The notes beneath the pieces were generated by a model. The model saw only the letters and a list, made by a program, of their open reading frames with translations, was not told the origin of the DNA and searched no databases. Shown here piece by piece: positions 32,500-41,292 of a stretch of 64,000 bases of DNA. Source of the stretch: Desulfofustis sp. PB-SRB1 (lineage in GTDB: Bacteria; Desulfobacterota; Desulfobulbia; Desulfobulbales; Desulfocapsaceae). Both the position numbers and the translations under genes were made by a program. Positions within the stretch are counted from its first letter, which is position 1. Every line of letters starts with the position of its first letter. The stretch lies in assembly GCA_016722945.1 (NCBI GenBank), contig JAEQMT010000023.1, positions 310,001 through 374,000 of the forward strand, written 5' to 3'.

Positions 32500-33264
32500 A
32501 TGAAAGAGCAGAACCAGCAGGTAGAAAGAACCCCTCTTGGCGAACAGTGTTTCCCGTTTGCCTGTCACCCTGGTGTTGCCTGTTTTACCAGATGCTGCCG
32601 TGGGGTTGATCTTGACCTCTACCCCTTCGATATCATCGAGCTGAAAAAAGGGCTCGGGATTGGTTCGGAGCAGATCATGCGCAACCATACCCGGCTGAGC
32701 CGCGGGGCCAATCCCTATTTCCCCACTGTTAAATTGAAACTGGTTGAGTGCGGTCAGGAATTTGTCTGTCCGTTTCTGGGCGAACAGGGGTGTTCCGTCT
32801 ATCACCATCGCATGGGCGCCTGCCGTACCTACCCGCTTGAACGGGCCGTTGATCGACGCATTGAACGGGGCCGGGCGGCCGATTGCTATTTCTTGACCAA
32901 ACACTCTTATTGCCTGGGGCACTATGAAGATCAGCAGGTGAATGTGAGACAATGGCTCAGGAGTCAGCGACTGGCGGAGCACAATATGATGAACGAGCTC
33001 TGGACCGAGGTCGATACGATACTGCGGACCAACCCATTCAAGGGAGAAGGAAGCGGCGGGCCAACCCAGCAGCTTGTTTTTATGGCCTGTTACAATATCG
33101 ACGGATTTAGAAACTTTGTTTTGGAACACGGCGTGTTGGAGAGCCTATCCATTGCTGGCCGGCAGCGCCGGTGCTACCAGAGAGATGATAAAGAGTTGCT
33201 TAAATTTGCACTTGAGTGGGTAAAACATTTGTTGGGTGGACCCTCTTTTCTGGGGAGGCGCTGA
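32500..33264 (+). CDS. YkgJ-like cysteine-cluster (putative metal-chelating) protein
   Basis: A 254-residue protein of unknown function. It has a cysteine cluster near the N-terminus (Cys22, Cys28, Cys32, Cys33 in ACHPGVACFTRCC) and further cysteines in FVCPFLGEQGCSVYHHRMGA, together with CRTYPL, the pattern of the YkgJ/CxxCxxCC family (PF03692 as I know it), which is thought to bind zinc or an iron-sulphur cluster. The C-terminal half has no recognised domain. Start ATG 32500 lacks a well-spaced ribosome-binding site, so the true start is uncertain. It stands alone between the rplQ terminator and rpsB. Confidence 0.75.
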   Translation: MKEQNQQVERTPLGEQCFPFACHPGVACFTRCCRGVDLDLYPFDIIELKKGLGIGSEQIMRNHTRLSRGANPYFPTVKLKLVECGQEFVCPFLGEQGCSVYHHRMGACRTYPLERAVDRRIERGRAADCYFLTKHSYCLGHYEDQQVNVRQWLRSQRLAEHNMMNELWTEVDTILRTNPFKGEGSGGPTQQLVFMACYNIDGFRNFVLEHGVLESLSIAGRQRRCYQRDDKELLKFALEWVKHLLGGPSFLGRR

Positions 33265-33498
33265 AAAGGGGAGCGGGTTGTGCGCGGGGCTTGAAAAATT
33301 GTAGCGGGTATGGTAGTAGGACGTGTTTGGCAAAACGCCCTGGCAGATCGGGCGTTATAGATGGAAAGTAGTGAAAAACAGTACCTGCTTCATTGTTTTT
33401 CATGCTTTTCCTACACACACATCTCCATACATCTGGTGTTGGTCTGTGATGAGACCGATTTTGAGGAGATGGAGGAATAACCAGAAGGAGAATGAGCT
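33265..33498 (+). other. Leader region before rpsB
   Basis: 234 bases without a gene. It has a 7-bp inverted repeat AACGCCC/GGGCGTT (about 33334-33356) and a small hairpin ggtct-gtgatg-agacc (about 33440-33460). A weak promoter guess is TTGAAA at 33291 with TAGTAG 17 bases on. The rpsB ribosome-binding site gaaggag lies at about 33484-33490. Many bacteria have an S2-binding rpsB leader here; I cannot match it to one. Confidence 0.4.
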
Positions 33499-34284
33499 AT
33501 GACAGCGGTAAGCGTAAAAGAGATGTTGCATGCCGGATTGCACTTCGGGCATCAGACAAGGCGTTGGAACCCAAAGATGAAGCCGTATATTTACGGGCCA
33601 CGCAACGGCATCTATATCATTAACCTCGATGTCACCAAACGACTTTTTGATAAAGCGTGTGATTTTCTCGCCGAAGAGGTTGCGGCCGGTGGTACGGTGC
33701 TCTTTGTCGGTACCAAGAGACAGGCCCAGGCGATCATCAGCGAGCAGGCACGGCGCTGCAATATGCACTACGTTGATCATCGCTGGCTGGGGGGGATGCT
33801 CACCAATTTTCAGACCATAAAAACCAGCGTTGAACGTCTTAAGTCCATCGAGTCAATGCAAGAAGATGGCTCTATTGCAAAGTTTCCCAAAAAAGAGATC
33901 CTGAAAATGGAAAAAGAGCGTTTCAAACTGGAACGCAATATCGGCGGCATTAAGGATATGCGAAATCTGCCCAATGCCATGTTCATCGTTGATCCAAGAA
34001 AAGAGGCAATTGCAGTGAACGAGGCGCAAAAGCTGGGCATTCCGATTGTCGCCCTGGTTGATACGAACTGCGATCCTGACGGTATAGATTATGTTATCCC
34101 AGGCAACGATGATGCCATAAAATCCATCAAGCTGATCACCACTCACCTGGCCGAAGCCGTTTTGAGAGGTGCCGCGGCGAGCGCTGGAGAGCCGGTTGCC
34201 GACGAGGAGCTGGCCGCCGAGATGGCAGCAGCGGAATCGGAGGGAGAATCGGAAGCCTCTAGTGAACCATCTGAAGAGCAATAA
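33499..34284 (+). CDS. rpsB: 30S ribosomal protein S2
   Basis: A 261-residue S2, starting [20 protein letters not shown], the normal opening, with [20 protein letters not shown], the central coiled coil (about residues 105-160) and [21 protein letters not shown]2 binds late to the 30S subunit next to S1. The C-terminal 30 residues are acidic and Ser/Glu rich (from about residue 235), an extension often seen. Its start has a good site (aaggagaatgagct). The tsf gene follows, but only after a 469-base gap filled by three inverted-repeat elements. Confidence 0.97.
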   Translation: MTAVSVKEMLHAGLHFGHQTRRWNPKMKPYIYGPRNGIYIINLDVTKRLFDKACDFLAEEVAAGGTVLFVGTKRQAQAIISEQARRCNMHYVDHRWLGGMLTNFQTIKTSVERLKSIESMQEDGSIAKFPKKEILKMEKERFKLERNIGGIKDMRNLPNAMFIVDPRKEAIAVNEAQKLGIPIVALVDTNCDPDGIDYVIPGNDDAIKSIKLITTHLAEAVLRGAAASAGEPVADEELAAEMAAAESEGESEASSEPSEEQ

Positions 34285-34287
34285 ATA

Positions 34288-34449
34288 TGATGAACTCGTA
34301 AAAACCTTGAATTTGATTGCTAACGTCATTCCCGCCCTCGATAACAACACTCAAGGGCAGGCTGCAGCGGGAATCCAGTAATTTCAAATGATAGTGGATT
34401 TCGGTTCAACCCCACAAGGAGTGCAATTGGGGGTTTTACGACGCCATCA
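34288..34449 (+). repeat. Family A inverted-repeat element, copy 1 (rpsB-tsf gap)
   Basis: 162 bases. The left end TGATGAACTCGTAAAAACC (34288-34306) and the right end, which reads TGATGGCGTCGTAAAACCC on the opposite strand (34431-34449), are imperfect terminal inverted repeats. The core contains ATTCCCGC and GCGGGAAT arms (a REP-like palindrome) with GCCCT/AGGGC inside. A 44-base stretch from 34320 is the same in all three full copies. Confidence 0.85.
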
Positions 34450-34453
34450 GATA

Positions 34454-34576
34454 TGATGCACTCGTAAAAACCCTAAATCCTAACTTTGATGAGCAACATA
34501 TAGTGTTTCAGATTCTAAAGTATATACAACAAGTAGTGTAAATGTGGTTTGTCGAGGACTTTTTACGAGAGCATCA
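34454..34576 (+). repeat. Short family A relative with the same terminal repeats but a different core
   Basis: 123 bases. Left TGATGCACTCGTAAAAACC (34454-34472); right end reads TGATGCTCTCGTAAAAAGTCC on the opposite strand (34556-34576). The ends match family A, but the AT-rich interior lacks the REP-like palindrome. It follows copy 1 with four bases (GATA) between, and GATA also follows its right end, possibly a target duplication. Confidence 0.7.
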
Positions 34577-34583
34577 GATATAA

Positions 34584-34723
34584 GGGGCCCTGAAAAATTA
34601 GCATGTTCGTTCAAGATCAAGTTGCAGGCAAAATTTTACCTCAGGCATATATTTAATATTGCCAGGATAACATTTTTTGAGCAGCAAAGAGGCTGGGCGA
34701 AAAGGCCATTTTTCAAGGTTCCC
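34584..34723 (+). repeat. Family B inverted-repeat element, copy 2 (directly before tsf)
   Basis: 140 bases. Left GGGGCCCTGAAAAAT (34584-34598) and right end, read on the opposite strand, GGGAACCTTGAAAAAT (34708-34723) are terminal inverted repeats. The interior is close to the element at 30673-30813. It ends 30 bases before the tsf start codon. Confidence 0.8.
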
Positions 34724-34753
34724 ATAACCATGTCTTGATTGAGGAAAACAGTC

Positions 34754-35350
34754 ATGAAGATTACCACCGCAATGGTGAAGGAGTTGCGTGATAAAACCAG
34801 TGCCGGAATGATGGATTGCAAGAAGGCGCTTACCGAAACCGACGGAGATATGGATAAAGCGGTCGATCTGCTGCGTAAAAAGGGCTTGGCGGTGGCCGCC
34901 AAGCGGGCCGGTCGGGCAACCAGTGAAGGTGTTGTGGAGACCTATATTCACGCCGGCGGTAAGCTGGGCGTAATGATCGAGCTCAATTGTGAGACCGATT
35001 TCGTCGCCAAGACAGACCAGTTCAGGGAACTGGCCCGAGACATCGCCATGCATGTGGCCGCCTCCAACCCGGTTGCCGTTGAGCGCGACGGGGTGCCGGC
35101 CGATTTGATGGAGCGTGAGCGCCAAATTTATGTTGAGCAGGCCGAGGAGTCGGGCAAGCCCGCCAACATTGTCGAGAAAATCGTGGCTGGAAAAATCGAC
35201 AAATTTCTTGCCGAGGTCTGTCTGCTGGAACAGAAATTCGTCAAGGATCCGGAGCGTTCGGTGCAGGATCTGATCACCGATTGTGTCGGCAAGATGGGCG
35301 AAAATATCAGCATCAAACGTTTTGCACGGTTTCAGATCGGGGTTGAGTAA
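34754..35350 (+). CDS. tsf: Elongation factor Ts (short form)
   Basis: A 198-residue nucleotide exchange factor for EF-Tu. It has the N-terminal UBA-like domain (about residues 1-50, with [19 protein letters not shown]) and the core with [12 protein letters not shown] (about 78-90), the loop that displaces magnesium from EF-Tu. Like Thermus EF-Ts (about 196 residues) it lacks the second half of the core found in the 283-residue E. coli protein. ATG 34754 is preferred because gagga lies at 34741-34745; a TTG at 34739 also lies in frame. The rpsB-tsf pair is interrupted by repeats here. Confidence 0.95.
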   Translation: MKITTAMVKELRDKTSAGMMDCKKALTETDGDMDKAVDLLRKKGLAVAAKRAGRATSEGVVETYIHAGGKLGVMIELNCETDFVAKTDQFRELARDIAMHVAASNPVAVERDGVPADLMERERQIYVEQAEESGKPANIVEKIVAGKIDKFLAEVCLLEQKFVKDPERSVQDLITDCVGKMGENISIKRFARFQIGVE

Positions 35351-35385
35351 AGCCCAACATATTTAGGGTATCACCAATCCTTACC

Positions 35386-36126
35386 ATGAGTGTATCGGCT
35401 GACGAACAATCCATGTCCGCTCACTATTCCCGTATCCTCCTCAAGCTCAGTGGTGAAGCACTGATGGGTGATGAAGCTTACGGGATCAAGACCGGTGTGC
35501 TCGACTTCGTGGCGGCGGAAATTAAAAAGGTCGTGGAAATCGGTGTACAGATGGGTCTGGTGATCGGCGGAGGCAATATCTTCAGAGGCGTTGCCGGGGC
35601 CAGCAAGGGGATGGATCGTTCCACCGCCGACAATATGGGAATGCTGGCTACGGTGATGAACAGTCTGGCCATGCAGGACGCCCTGGAGCGAATTGGGGTC
35701 GATACCCGGGTTCAGTCGGCAATTCCCATGGCATCAGTCTGCGAACCGTATATCAGACGGCGGGCCACCCGGCATCTGGAGAAGGGCAGGGTTGTCATCA
35801 TGTCGGCCGGAACCGGGAATCCATATTTTACCACAGACTCGGCCGGAGTACTGCGTGCCCTTGAGATCGATGCCGATCTGATCATCAAGGCAACCAAGGT
35901 GGACGGCGTGTACGACAAGGATCCGGTGACCAACCCCGATGCTGTCCGCTACGAAAAGCTCAGCTACTATGAAGTATTGAGCAGGGGGCTGCGGGTCATG
36001 GATGCAACCGGTATCGCCCTTGCCAGAGAGGATGGCAAGCCGATTCTGGTGATGGACATGTCGGTGCCGGACAACATTAAAAAAGCGGTGTGCGGCGAAC
36101 CGGTGGGAACCTTGATTGGTGCGTAG
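35386..36126 (+). CDS. pyrH: Uridylate kinase (UMP kinase)
   Basis: A 246-residue hexameric kinase of the amino-acid-kinase fold that makes UDP from UMP in the pyrimidine pathway. It shows [19 protein letters not shown] (phosphate binding), [19 protein letters not shown], and [23 protein letters not shown] 35386 gives nine more residues than ATG 35413; neither has a strong ribosome-binding site, so the N-terminus is uncertain. It sits between tsf and frr, the conserved rpsB-tsf-pyrH-frr order. Confidence 0.96.
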   Translation: MSVSADEQSMSAHYSRILLKLSGEALMGDEAYGIKTGVLDFVAAEIKKVVEIGVQMGLVIGGGNIFRGVAGASKGMDRSTADNMGMLATVMNSLAMQDALERIGVDTRVQSAIPMASVCEPYIRRRATRHLEKGRVVIMSAGTGNPYFTTDSAGVLRALEIDADLIIKATKVDGVYDKDPVTNPDAVRYEKLSYYEVLSRGLRVMDATGIALAREDGKPILVMDMSVPDNIKKAVCGEPVGTLIGA

Positions 36127-36164
36127 TTGGTGATCGCCCATTGCCGAACCGGGAGGAGCGTGAG

Positions 36165-36719
36165 ATGAGCGAAGTAATTCTGGAACTGATCGACAAGATG
36201 GAAAAAAGCATCGAGGCCTTCAAGCAGGAATTGGCCAAGGTTCGCACCGGGCGTGCCTCGTTGAACATACTCGATGACGTAAAGGTTGAGGCCTACGGCA
36301 GTGCCATGCCGTTGAATCAGGTGGGTACCATAACTATCCCGGAGGTACGTACCATCGCCATTCAACCGTGGGACCCGCAGCTGCTCGCGGCGATTGAAAA
36401 AGCTATCTTGAAATCAGACATCGGTTTGACACCGGTCAGCGACGGTAAGACTATCCGTCTGAACATCCCGCAGTTAACCGAGGATCGGCGCCACGAACTG
36501 GTCAAACAGGTCAAGAAGATTGCCGAGGAGTTTCGCGTGGCAATTCGCAATATCCGGCGTGAAGCCATCGAGACCCTTAAAAAACAGAAAAAAGAGAAAC
36601 AGATCTCCGAAGATGACCTCTTTAAACTGCAAGATGACGCACAAGCTGAGACAGACACCTTCATCGGCCAGATAGATACGCTCACCGCCGGTAAGGAAAA
36701 AGAGGTTATGGAAGTTTAG
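36165..36719 (+). CDS. frr: Ribosome recycling factor
   Basis: A 184-residue RRF, a three-helix bundle with a small sandwich domain, which works with EF-G to split the ribosome after termination. It has KVRTGRASLNILDDVKVEAY, PLNQVGTITIPEVRTIAIQPWD and the arginine-bearing KIAEEFRVAIRNIRREA. Start ATG 36165 has gggagg upstream (36151-36157 area), and an in-frame opening upstream was rejected because its residues do not match. It precedes uppS by 45 bases. Confidence 0.97.
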   Translation: MSEVILELIDKMEKSIEAFKQELAKVRTGRASLNILDDVKVEAYGSAMPLNQVGTITIPEVRTIAIQPWDPQLLAAIEKAILKSDIGLTPVSDGKTIRLNIPQLTEDRRHELVKQVKKIAEEFRVAIRNIRREAIETLKKQKKEKQISEDDLFKLQDDAQAETDTFIGQIDTLTAGKEKEVMEV

Positions 36720-36764
36720 CGCCATTTACGGTTTATCACAAACAGGTGCATCCCCGGTTGTTTC

Positions 36765-37517
36765 ATGATTGCTTCTGACCTGTCACCAGCCGGCCGTATC
36801 CCGGCGCACGTGGCGATTATCATGGACGGAAACGGCCGGTGGGCAAAGCGTCGGCAAAAACCGCGTCTCTACGGCCACCGGGTGGGTGCCGATTCGGTTC
36901 GTTCTGTCGTCGAAGCGGCCCGCGAAATCGGCGTATCGTATCTTACCCTGTATGCCTTTTCTTCGGAGAACTGGCAGCGTCCCGCCCAGGAAGTGAAGGG
37001 GCTCATGAATATCCTTGGTCACTTTCTCAAGAGTGAACTGGCCCGCATGCTGGAAAACGGTATTCGTCTCAACGCCTTTGGCGACTGCACCAGGCTGCCC
37101 GAAGGCATCCGCCGCACCCTGCTGGAAACCATGGCGAAGACGGCGCATCATCACGAGCTCACCCTCAACCTCGCCCTTAATTACGGCGCCCGTGATGAGC
37201 TGTGCCGGGCGGTACGAGCGATCGCGGCGCAGTGCCGAGATGACGGCATGCAGCCGGAAAGCATCGACCCCGAAACCATCGGCCGATATCTCGATACCGC
37301 CGGTCAGCCCGATCCGGACCTGCTGATTCGCACCGGCGGAGAGAAACGGTTATCAAATTTTCTGCTGTGGCAGGCCTCTTATGCGGAACTATATTTTACC
37401 GATGTAATGTGGCCCGATTTTCGTAAACCCGAATTTATCCAGGCGCTCGCTCATTACCAGGGGCGTGAGCGGCGGTTCGGCAAGGCATCTGAACAATTAG
37501 CGGTACATTCCTCATGA
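36765..37517 (+). CDS. uppS: Undecaprenyl diphosphate synthase (isoprenyl transferase)
   Basis: A 250-residue cis-prenyltransferase that makes the C55 lipid carrier for peptidoglycan and O-antigen. The catalytic segment HVAIIMDGNGRWAKRR (about residues 15-30, with the key Asp), LTLYAFSSENWQRP, and the C-terminal LLIRTGGEKRLSNFLLWQAS and ELYFTDVMWPDF are all present. Length is normal (about 245-255). Its stop overlaps the cdsA start by four bases (ATGA). Confidence 0.97.
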   Translation: MIASDLSPAGRIPAHVAIIMDGNGRWAKRRQKPRLYGHRVGADSVRSVVEAAREIGVSYLTLYAFSSENWQRPAQEVKGLMNILGHFLKSELARMLENGIRLNAFGDCTRLPEGIRRTLLETMAKTAHHHELTLNLALNYGARDELCRAVRAIAAQCRDDGMQPESIDPETIGRYLDTAGQPDPDLLIRTGGEKRLSNFLLWQASYAELYFTDVMWPDFRKPEFIQALAHYQGRERRFGKASEQLAVHSS

Positions 37518-38320
37518 AACGTACGCTTCCAGGGCTTGCTCTGGCCATCGGCTGGCTGCTTTTGTTGTTGTACGGCAACTTTCTGCTTTTCTGGGCGGTT
37601 GTCGCCCTCTTCGGGTATCTGGCTGCCCGTGAGTATTGCCGGCTGGTTTTTCCGTATAGCTTTTACGAAAGTGAGCGGATCATACTGGCGGTTTTGCTCA
37701 TTTTTCCGGTTATTGCCGCCGTCTTTGCCGGTGTCCCTGGGTTTCATGAGACCATAGGCCTGTTTTTGGGATTTTTGGGAATTATCAGCTTTGTCATGGT
37801 CTACTATGGCCGATTTGAAAATCCGCTGCACACCATGGCGGGGTTGCTCTCCGGTCTACTCTTTGTCGGTTTTCTCGGTTCACACGTAATATTGATTCAT
37901 GCCCTGGAAAAGGGCTCCCACTGGCTGCTTATCCTCACCGCCGTCACCGCCACCTCCGATACCTGCGCCTATGTGGTGGGCAGTCGATGGGGAAAACGAA
38001 AATTATATGCCCGTATCAGCTCCGCCAAAACCATCGAGGGCGCTGCCGGCGGGGTTGTCGGCGCGATTGGCGCAGCGCTTCTGTTCGCCCTTTTATTTCC
38101 CGTTGAAGCCGGTTTTATCTTGATTGCCGCGCTTGCCGTGTTGTTGTCGCTGGTGGGGATGGTGGGCGACCTGCTGGAATCGCTGATCAAGCGAGGAACC
38201 GGGAAAAAAGATTCGGGGACGATGCTGGCCGGTCACGGCGGTGTCCTTGATCGAACCGACTCGCTGCTGCTTGCCGCACCGGTGCTCTACTACCTGCTGA
38301 TCTATACAGGCTATCGATGA
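37514..38320 (+). CDS. cdsA: Phosphatidate cytidylyltransferase
   Basis: A 268-residue integral membrane enzyme that makes CDP-diacylglycerol, the precursor of all membrane phospholipids. Several hydrophobic helices fill the first 120 residues. The signature near the C-terminus is SLIKRGTGKKDSGTMLAGHG with GGVLDRTD; the usual Pro or Gly before GHGG is Ala, a small deviation. RISSAKTIEGAAGG is also conserved. It overlaps uppS and dxr by four bases at each side, so these three are translationally coupled. Confidence 0.95.
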   Translation: MKRTLPGLALAIGWLLLLLYGNFLLFWAVVALFGYLAAREYCRLVFPYSFYESERIILAVLLIFPVIAAVFAGVPGFHETIGLFLGFLGIISFVMVYYGRFENPLHTMAGLLSGLLFVGFLGSHVILIHALEKGSHWLLILTAVTATSDTCAYVVGSRWGKRKLYARISSAKTIEGAAGGVVGAIGAALLFALLFPVEAGFILIAALAVLLSLVGMVGDLLESLIKRGTGKKDSGTMLAGHGGVLDRTDSLLLAAPVLYYLLIYTGYR

Positions 38321-39462
38321 AATCACTTGCCATTCTCGGATCAACCGGCTCCGTCGGTCGCAATGTGGTGAGTGTTGCCAATCAGTTTCCGGAACGTTTT
38401 GCCGTCGTTGCCCTGGCCGGCGGCAAAAACATTGCCCTGCTTGCCGAGCAGATCAGACTGTGCAACCCTGCCATGGTTTCGGTGATCGATGCACACCACG
38501 CGGATCTGCTGGCAAACATGGTGAAAAACCAGTGGCACGGCGCCATTGTCCACGGTACTGATGGCTATTGCACGGTGGCCCGGCTACTGGAAGCTGAGCT
38601 GGTGGTGTCGGCCATGGTGGGGGCGGCTGGTCTGTTGCCCACCATCGCCGCGATTGAGGCCGGCAAGGATGTCGGCCTTGCCAACAAAGAGACGCTGGTG
38701 GTGGCCGGCAAACTGGTCATGGATCTGGTGGCCGCCCATAAGGTTCGCCTGCTGCCCATTGACTCCGAACACAGTGCCATCTTTCAGGTTCTCGAAGGCG
38801 GTCGCGATGATATAGCGGCGCTGGTGCTCACCGCTTCGGGTGGACCGTTCTTGCGAAAACCGCTGCATGAATTTGGTGAGATCACCAGGGCCGAGGCCTT
38901 GTCTCACCCCACTTGGGAAATGGGAAAAAAGATTACGATCGACTCGGCAACCATGATGAACAAGGGGCTCGAGGTGATCGAGGCGCACTGGTTGTTTGGG
39001 ATTAAACCCACCGCCATCAGGGTACTGGTGCATCCGCAGTCCATCGTTCATTCCCTGGTGGAGTACGTCGATGGTTCGGTGCTTGCCCAACTAGGGGTTG
39101 CCGACATGAAAATTCCCATCGCTTACGCCCTTTCCTACCCGCACCGGCTCGATCTGGGGCTGGCCCCGCTGAACCTGCCGCACTGTGCAAATCTTGAGTT
39201 CATCGAGCCCGATGTACGCCGTTTTCCGGCCCTGAGGCTGGCCTACGAGGCCCTTGCCCGGGGCGGGGTGAGTCCAGCCGTGCTCAATGCGGCAAACGAG
39301 GTGGCGGTGGATGCTTTTTTGCATGATCGGATAGGTTTCACCCGTATCATCGAAGTAGTTGAAACAGTGGTTGCGCGGGTGGACGAGGGTGATGAAAACG
39401 ACATTTCCTCCCTGCTCGATGCCGATGCGGCGGCCCGCCGGATGGCCGCTGGCCTAGTATGA
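38317..39462 (+). CDS. dxr: 1-deoxy-D-xylulose 5-phosphate reductoisomerase
   Basis: A 381-residue NADPH enzyme of the MEP isoprenoid pathway, converting DXP to MEP. The N-terminal nucleotide site is SLAILGSTGSVGRNVV; LLPIDSEHSAIFQ and TASGGPFLRKP hold substrate and metal ligands; MGKKITIDSATMMNKGLEVI is the conserved central segment. It supplies the precursors that UppS (upstream) uses. Length is near normal (380-400). It starts in the cdsA stop (ATGA) and ends 30 bases before rseP. Confidence 0.97.
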   Translation: MKSLAILGSTGSVGRNVVSVANQFPERFAVVALAGGKNIALLAEQIRLCNPAMVSVIDAHHADLLANMVKNQWHGAIVHGTDGYCTVARLLEAELVVSAMVGAAGLLPTIAAIEAGKDVGLANKETLVVAGKLVMDLVAAHKVRLLPIDSEHSAIFQVLEGGRDDIAALVLTASGGPFLRKPLHEFGEITRAEALSHPTWEMGKKITIDSATMMNKGLEVIEAHWLFGIKPTAIRVLVHPQSIVHSLVEYVDGSVLAQLGVADMKIPIAYALSYPHRLDLGLAPLNLPHCANLEFIEPDVRRFPALRLAYEALARGGVSPAVLNAANEVAVDAFLHDRIGFTRIIEVVETVVARVDEGDENDISSLLDADAAARRMAAGLV

Positions 39463-39492
39463 TTCTATTTTTGAATACTGTAGTGAGTTAAG

Positions 39493-40569
39493 ATGAATAC
39501 GCTGGTTTCTTTTATTATTGTTTTAGGGGTTTTGATTTTTGTTCATGAGCTGGGCCATTTTCTGTTTGCCAAGCTCTTTCGCGTCAAGGTTCTGGTGTTC
39601 TCGCTTGGTTTCGGCCCCAAGGTGTTGAGCCGGGTGATCGGTGAAACCGAGTACCGCCTTTCGGCCCTGCCGCTGGGCGGCTATGTCAAGATGTTCGGGG
39701 AACAGGAGGATGAACCTCGGGACGCGCAGGAGGATGAAAAGCGTTCGTTTGCCCACAAGCCGGTGTGGAACCGGTTTCTCATCATATTGGCCGGGCCGTT
39801 GTTCAACTTTCTCTTCTGCATCTTTTTATTCTTCTTTATTTACCTGGTCATGGGGCTGCCCCAGGATCAGGATACCACCACCATCGGTGTGGTAAATGAG
39901 AACTCCCCGGCCTTTGCGGCGGGGCTAGAGCCGGGCGACACCATCATTGCCATAGACGGTATTGCGGTTTCCGGCTGGCTCGACGTGTTGAACCTGGTAA
40001 AAAACAGCGAGGGTGAAGAGCTGATTTTTGCGGTTGACCGTGCCGGTGAACAGCGCCGGTTTGCCGTCGTCCCCGCCATGGATGAGGTCAGAAGCATCTT
40101 TGGCGAGGAGCTGGAACAGCGCTACATGATTGGAGTCATGAAGCAGGAAGTGATGGTTCTCCAGCGGGTGGGACTATTTGAGGCCTTTCAGCAGGCGCTC
40201 GTGCAGACATGGATGTTTATCTATCTGACGGTCATGGCGGTGATCAAGCTTGTCCAGGGGGTGGTACCGGCATCGGAGCTTGGCGGTCCAATTTTGATCG
40301 CCCAGATGGCTGGCGAGACGGCCCAGGCCGGCTGGTTGAATTTTTGTTATTTTATGGGACTGGTCAGCGTCAATCTGGGGATTCTCAACTTGCTGCCGAT
40401 CCCGGTGCTCGACGGCGGGCACCTCGTCTTTCTGACCCTTGAGGGTCTACGCGGCAAGCCACTTAACGAGCGGGTACAGATTGCCGCCCAGCAGGTGGGG
40501 ATCGCCCTGCTCGGTACCCTGATGATCTTTGTCTTTTACAATGACATTGTCAGGCTTTTCAGCCCATGA
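39493..40569 (+). CDS. rseP: Site-2 protease RseP (membrane zinc metalloprotease)
   Basis: A 358-residue intramembrane protease. The zinc motif HELGH (about residues 17-21) is in the first membrane helix, PDZ domain residues run from about 125 to 195 (GVVNENSPAFAAGLEPGD), and the third ligand motif NLLPIPVLDGGHLVF lies near residue 297. It cleaves anti-sigma factors such as RseA in E. coli and leftover signal peptides. It carries one PDZ domain, where E. coli RseP has two. It follows dxr and overlaps tsaB by four bases. Confidence 0.94.
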   Translation: MNTLVSFIIVLGVLIFVHELGHFLFAKLFRVKVLVFSLGFGPKVLSRVIGETEYRLSALPLGGYVKMFGEQEDEPRDAQEDEKRSFAHKPVWNRFLIILAGPLFNFLFCIFLFFFIYLVMGLPQDQDTTTIGVVNENSPAFAAGLEPGDTIIAIDGIAVSGWLDVLNLVKNSEGEELIFAVDRAGEQRRFAVVPAMDEVRSIFGEELEQRYMIGVMKQEVMVLQRVGLFEAFQQALVQTWMFIYLTVMAVIKLVQGVVPASELGGPILIAQMAGETAQAGWLNFCYFMGLVSVNLGILNLLPIPVLDGGHLVFLTLEGLRGKPLNERVQIAAQQVGIALLGTLMIFVFYNDIVRLFSP

Positions 40570-41285
40570 GTGCGGATCCGTTATTGTTATCTCTTGATAC
40601 CGCAACGCCTTGCTGTTCCGTCGCCATTACCCGTGGCGGCAGCGGTGACGGTGAAGTTATCGCCAGCCTGGGCCTTGGTTCCGGAACCACCCACTCGAGA
40701 AAACTACTTGGCGCCATAGAGTGGCTGCTGAGCGCGGCAGGCATGGTTCCGTCTGAACTGGATGGGGTTGCGGTGGGGCTGGGACCGGGCAGTTTTACCG
40801 GACTGCGCATCGGCATGGCCACCGCCAAGGGGTTGTGTTATGGGAGCGGTTTGCCGTTGTTCGGGGTATGTTCGCTGGACAGCATCGGGGTATCGCTGAG
40901 ATCCACCAAACGGGTCTGGGTGGTGCTCGATGCCAAAACCCGTGAGGTGTATTGTGGTTCTTATCAGACCGGTGTGGATGGCTTCATGGAGCGATGCAGT
41001 GATATCAGGGTGATGAAGCCCGATGATCTGGCGGCCGCTCTTAATGAGCCGGTAATCCTGGCGGGGGACGGCGTCGACGCCTATCTGGACACCTGGCAGA
41101 CAATGACACCGGCAGTGGAGTTTGCACCCCTCTGGCATCGGTTTCCCCGGGCCGACATGATAGGCCTGCTGGCCGCTGATCAGGCTCGAAATGGCCATTC
41201 ACTTGATCTGGCCACGGCGGTACCGCTCTACGTGCGTGCTACCGCCGCCGAGCTTATATTTCGCAGGCACCAGGAGCAAGGGTGA
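40566..41285 (+). CDS. tsaB: tRNA threonylcarbamoyladenosine protein TsaB
   Basis: A 239-residue ASKHA-fold protein that pairs with TsaD to make t6A37 in tRNAs reading ANN codons. LLSLDTATPCCSVAI opens the fold, VAVGLGPGSFTGLRIGMATA (about residues 68-87) is the signature and the C-terminal part is divergent as usual. TsaB has no catalytic metal site of its own. It starts inside the rseP stop (ATGA) and ends seven bases before the ispG start. Confusion with TsaD is excluded by the short length and missing metal histidines. Confidence 0.92.
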   Translation: MSADPLLLSLDTATPCCSVAITRGGSGDGEVIASLGLGSGTTHSRKLLGAIEWLLSAAGMVPSELDGVAVGLGPGSFTGLRIGMATAKGLCYGSGLPLFGVCSLDSIGVSLRSTKRVWVVLDAKTREVYCGSYQTGVDGFMERCSDIRVMKPDDLAAALNEPVILAGDGVDAYLDTWQTMTPAVEFAPLWHRFPRADMIGLLAADQARNGHSLDLATAVPLYVRATAAELIFRRHQEQG

Positions 41286-41292
41286 AACTGTT

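Noticed and set aside
34288-34381. A short frame reading VIPALDNNTQGQAAAGIQ in the rpsB-tsf gap, with near-identical frames at 51480 and 61100
   Set aside because: It lies in the repeated core of family A, with hairpin arms making up much of it, and has no start site; similarity reflects the DNA repeat, not a protein.
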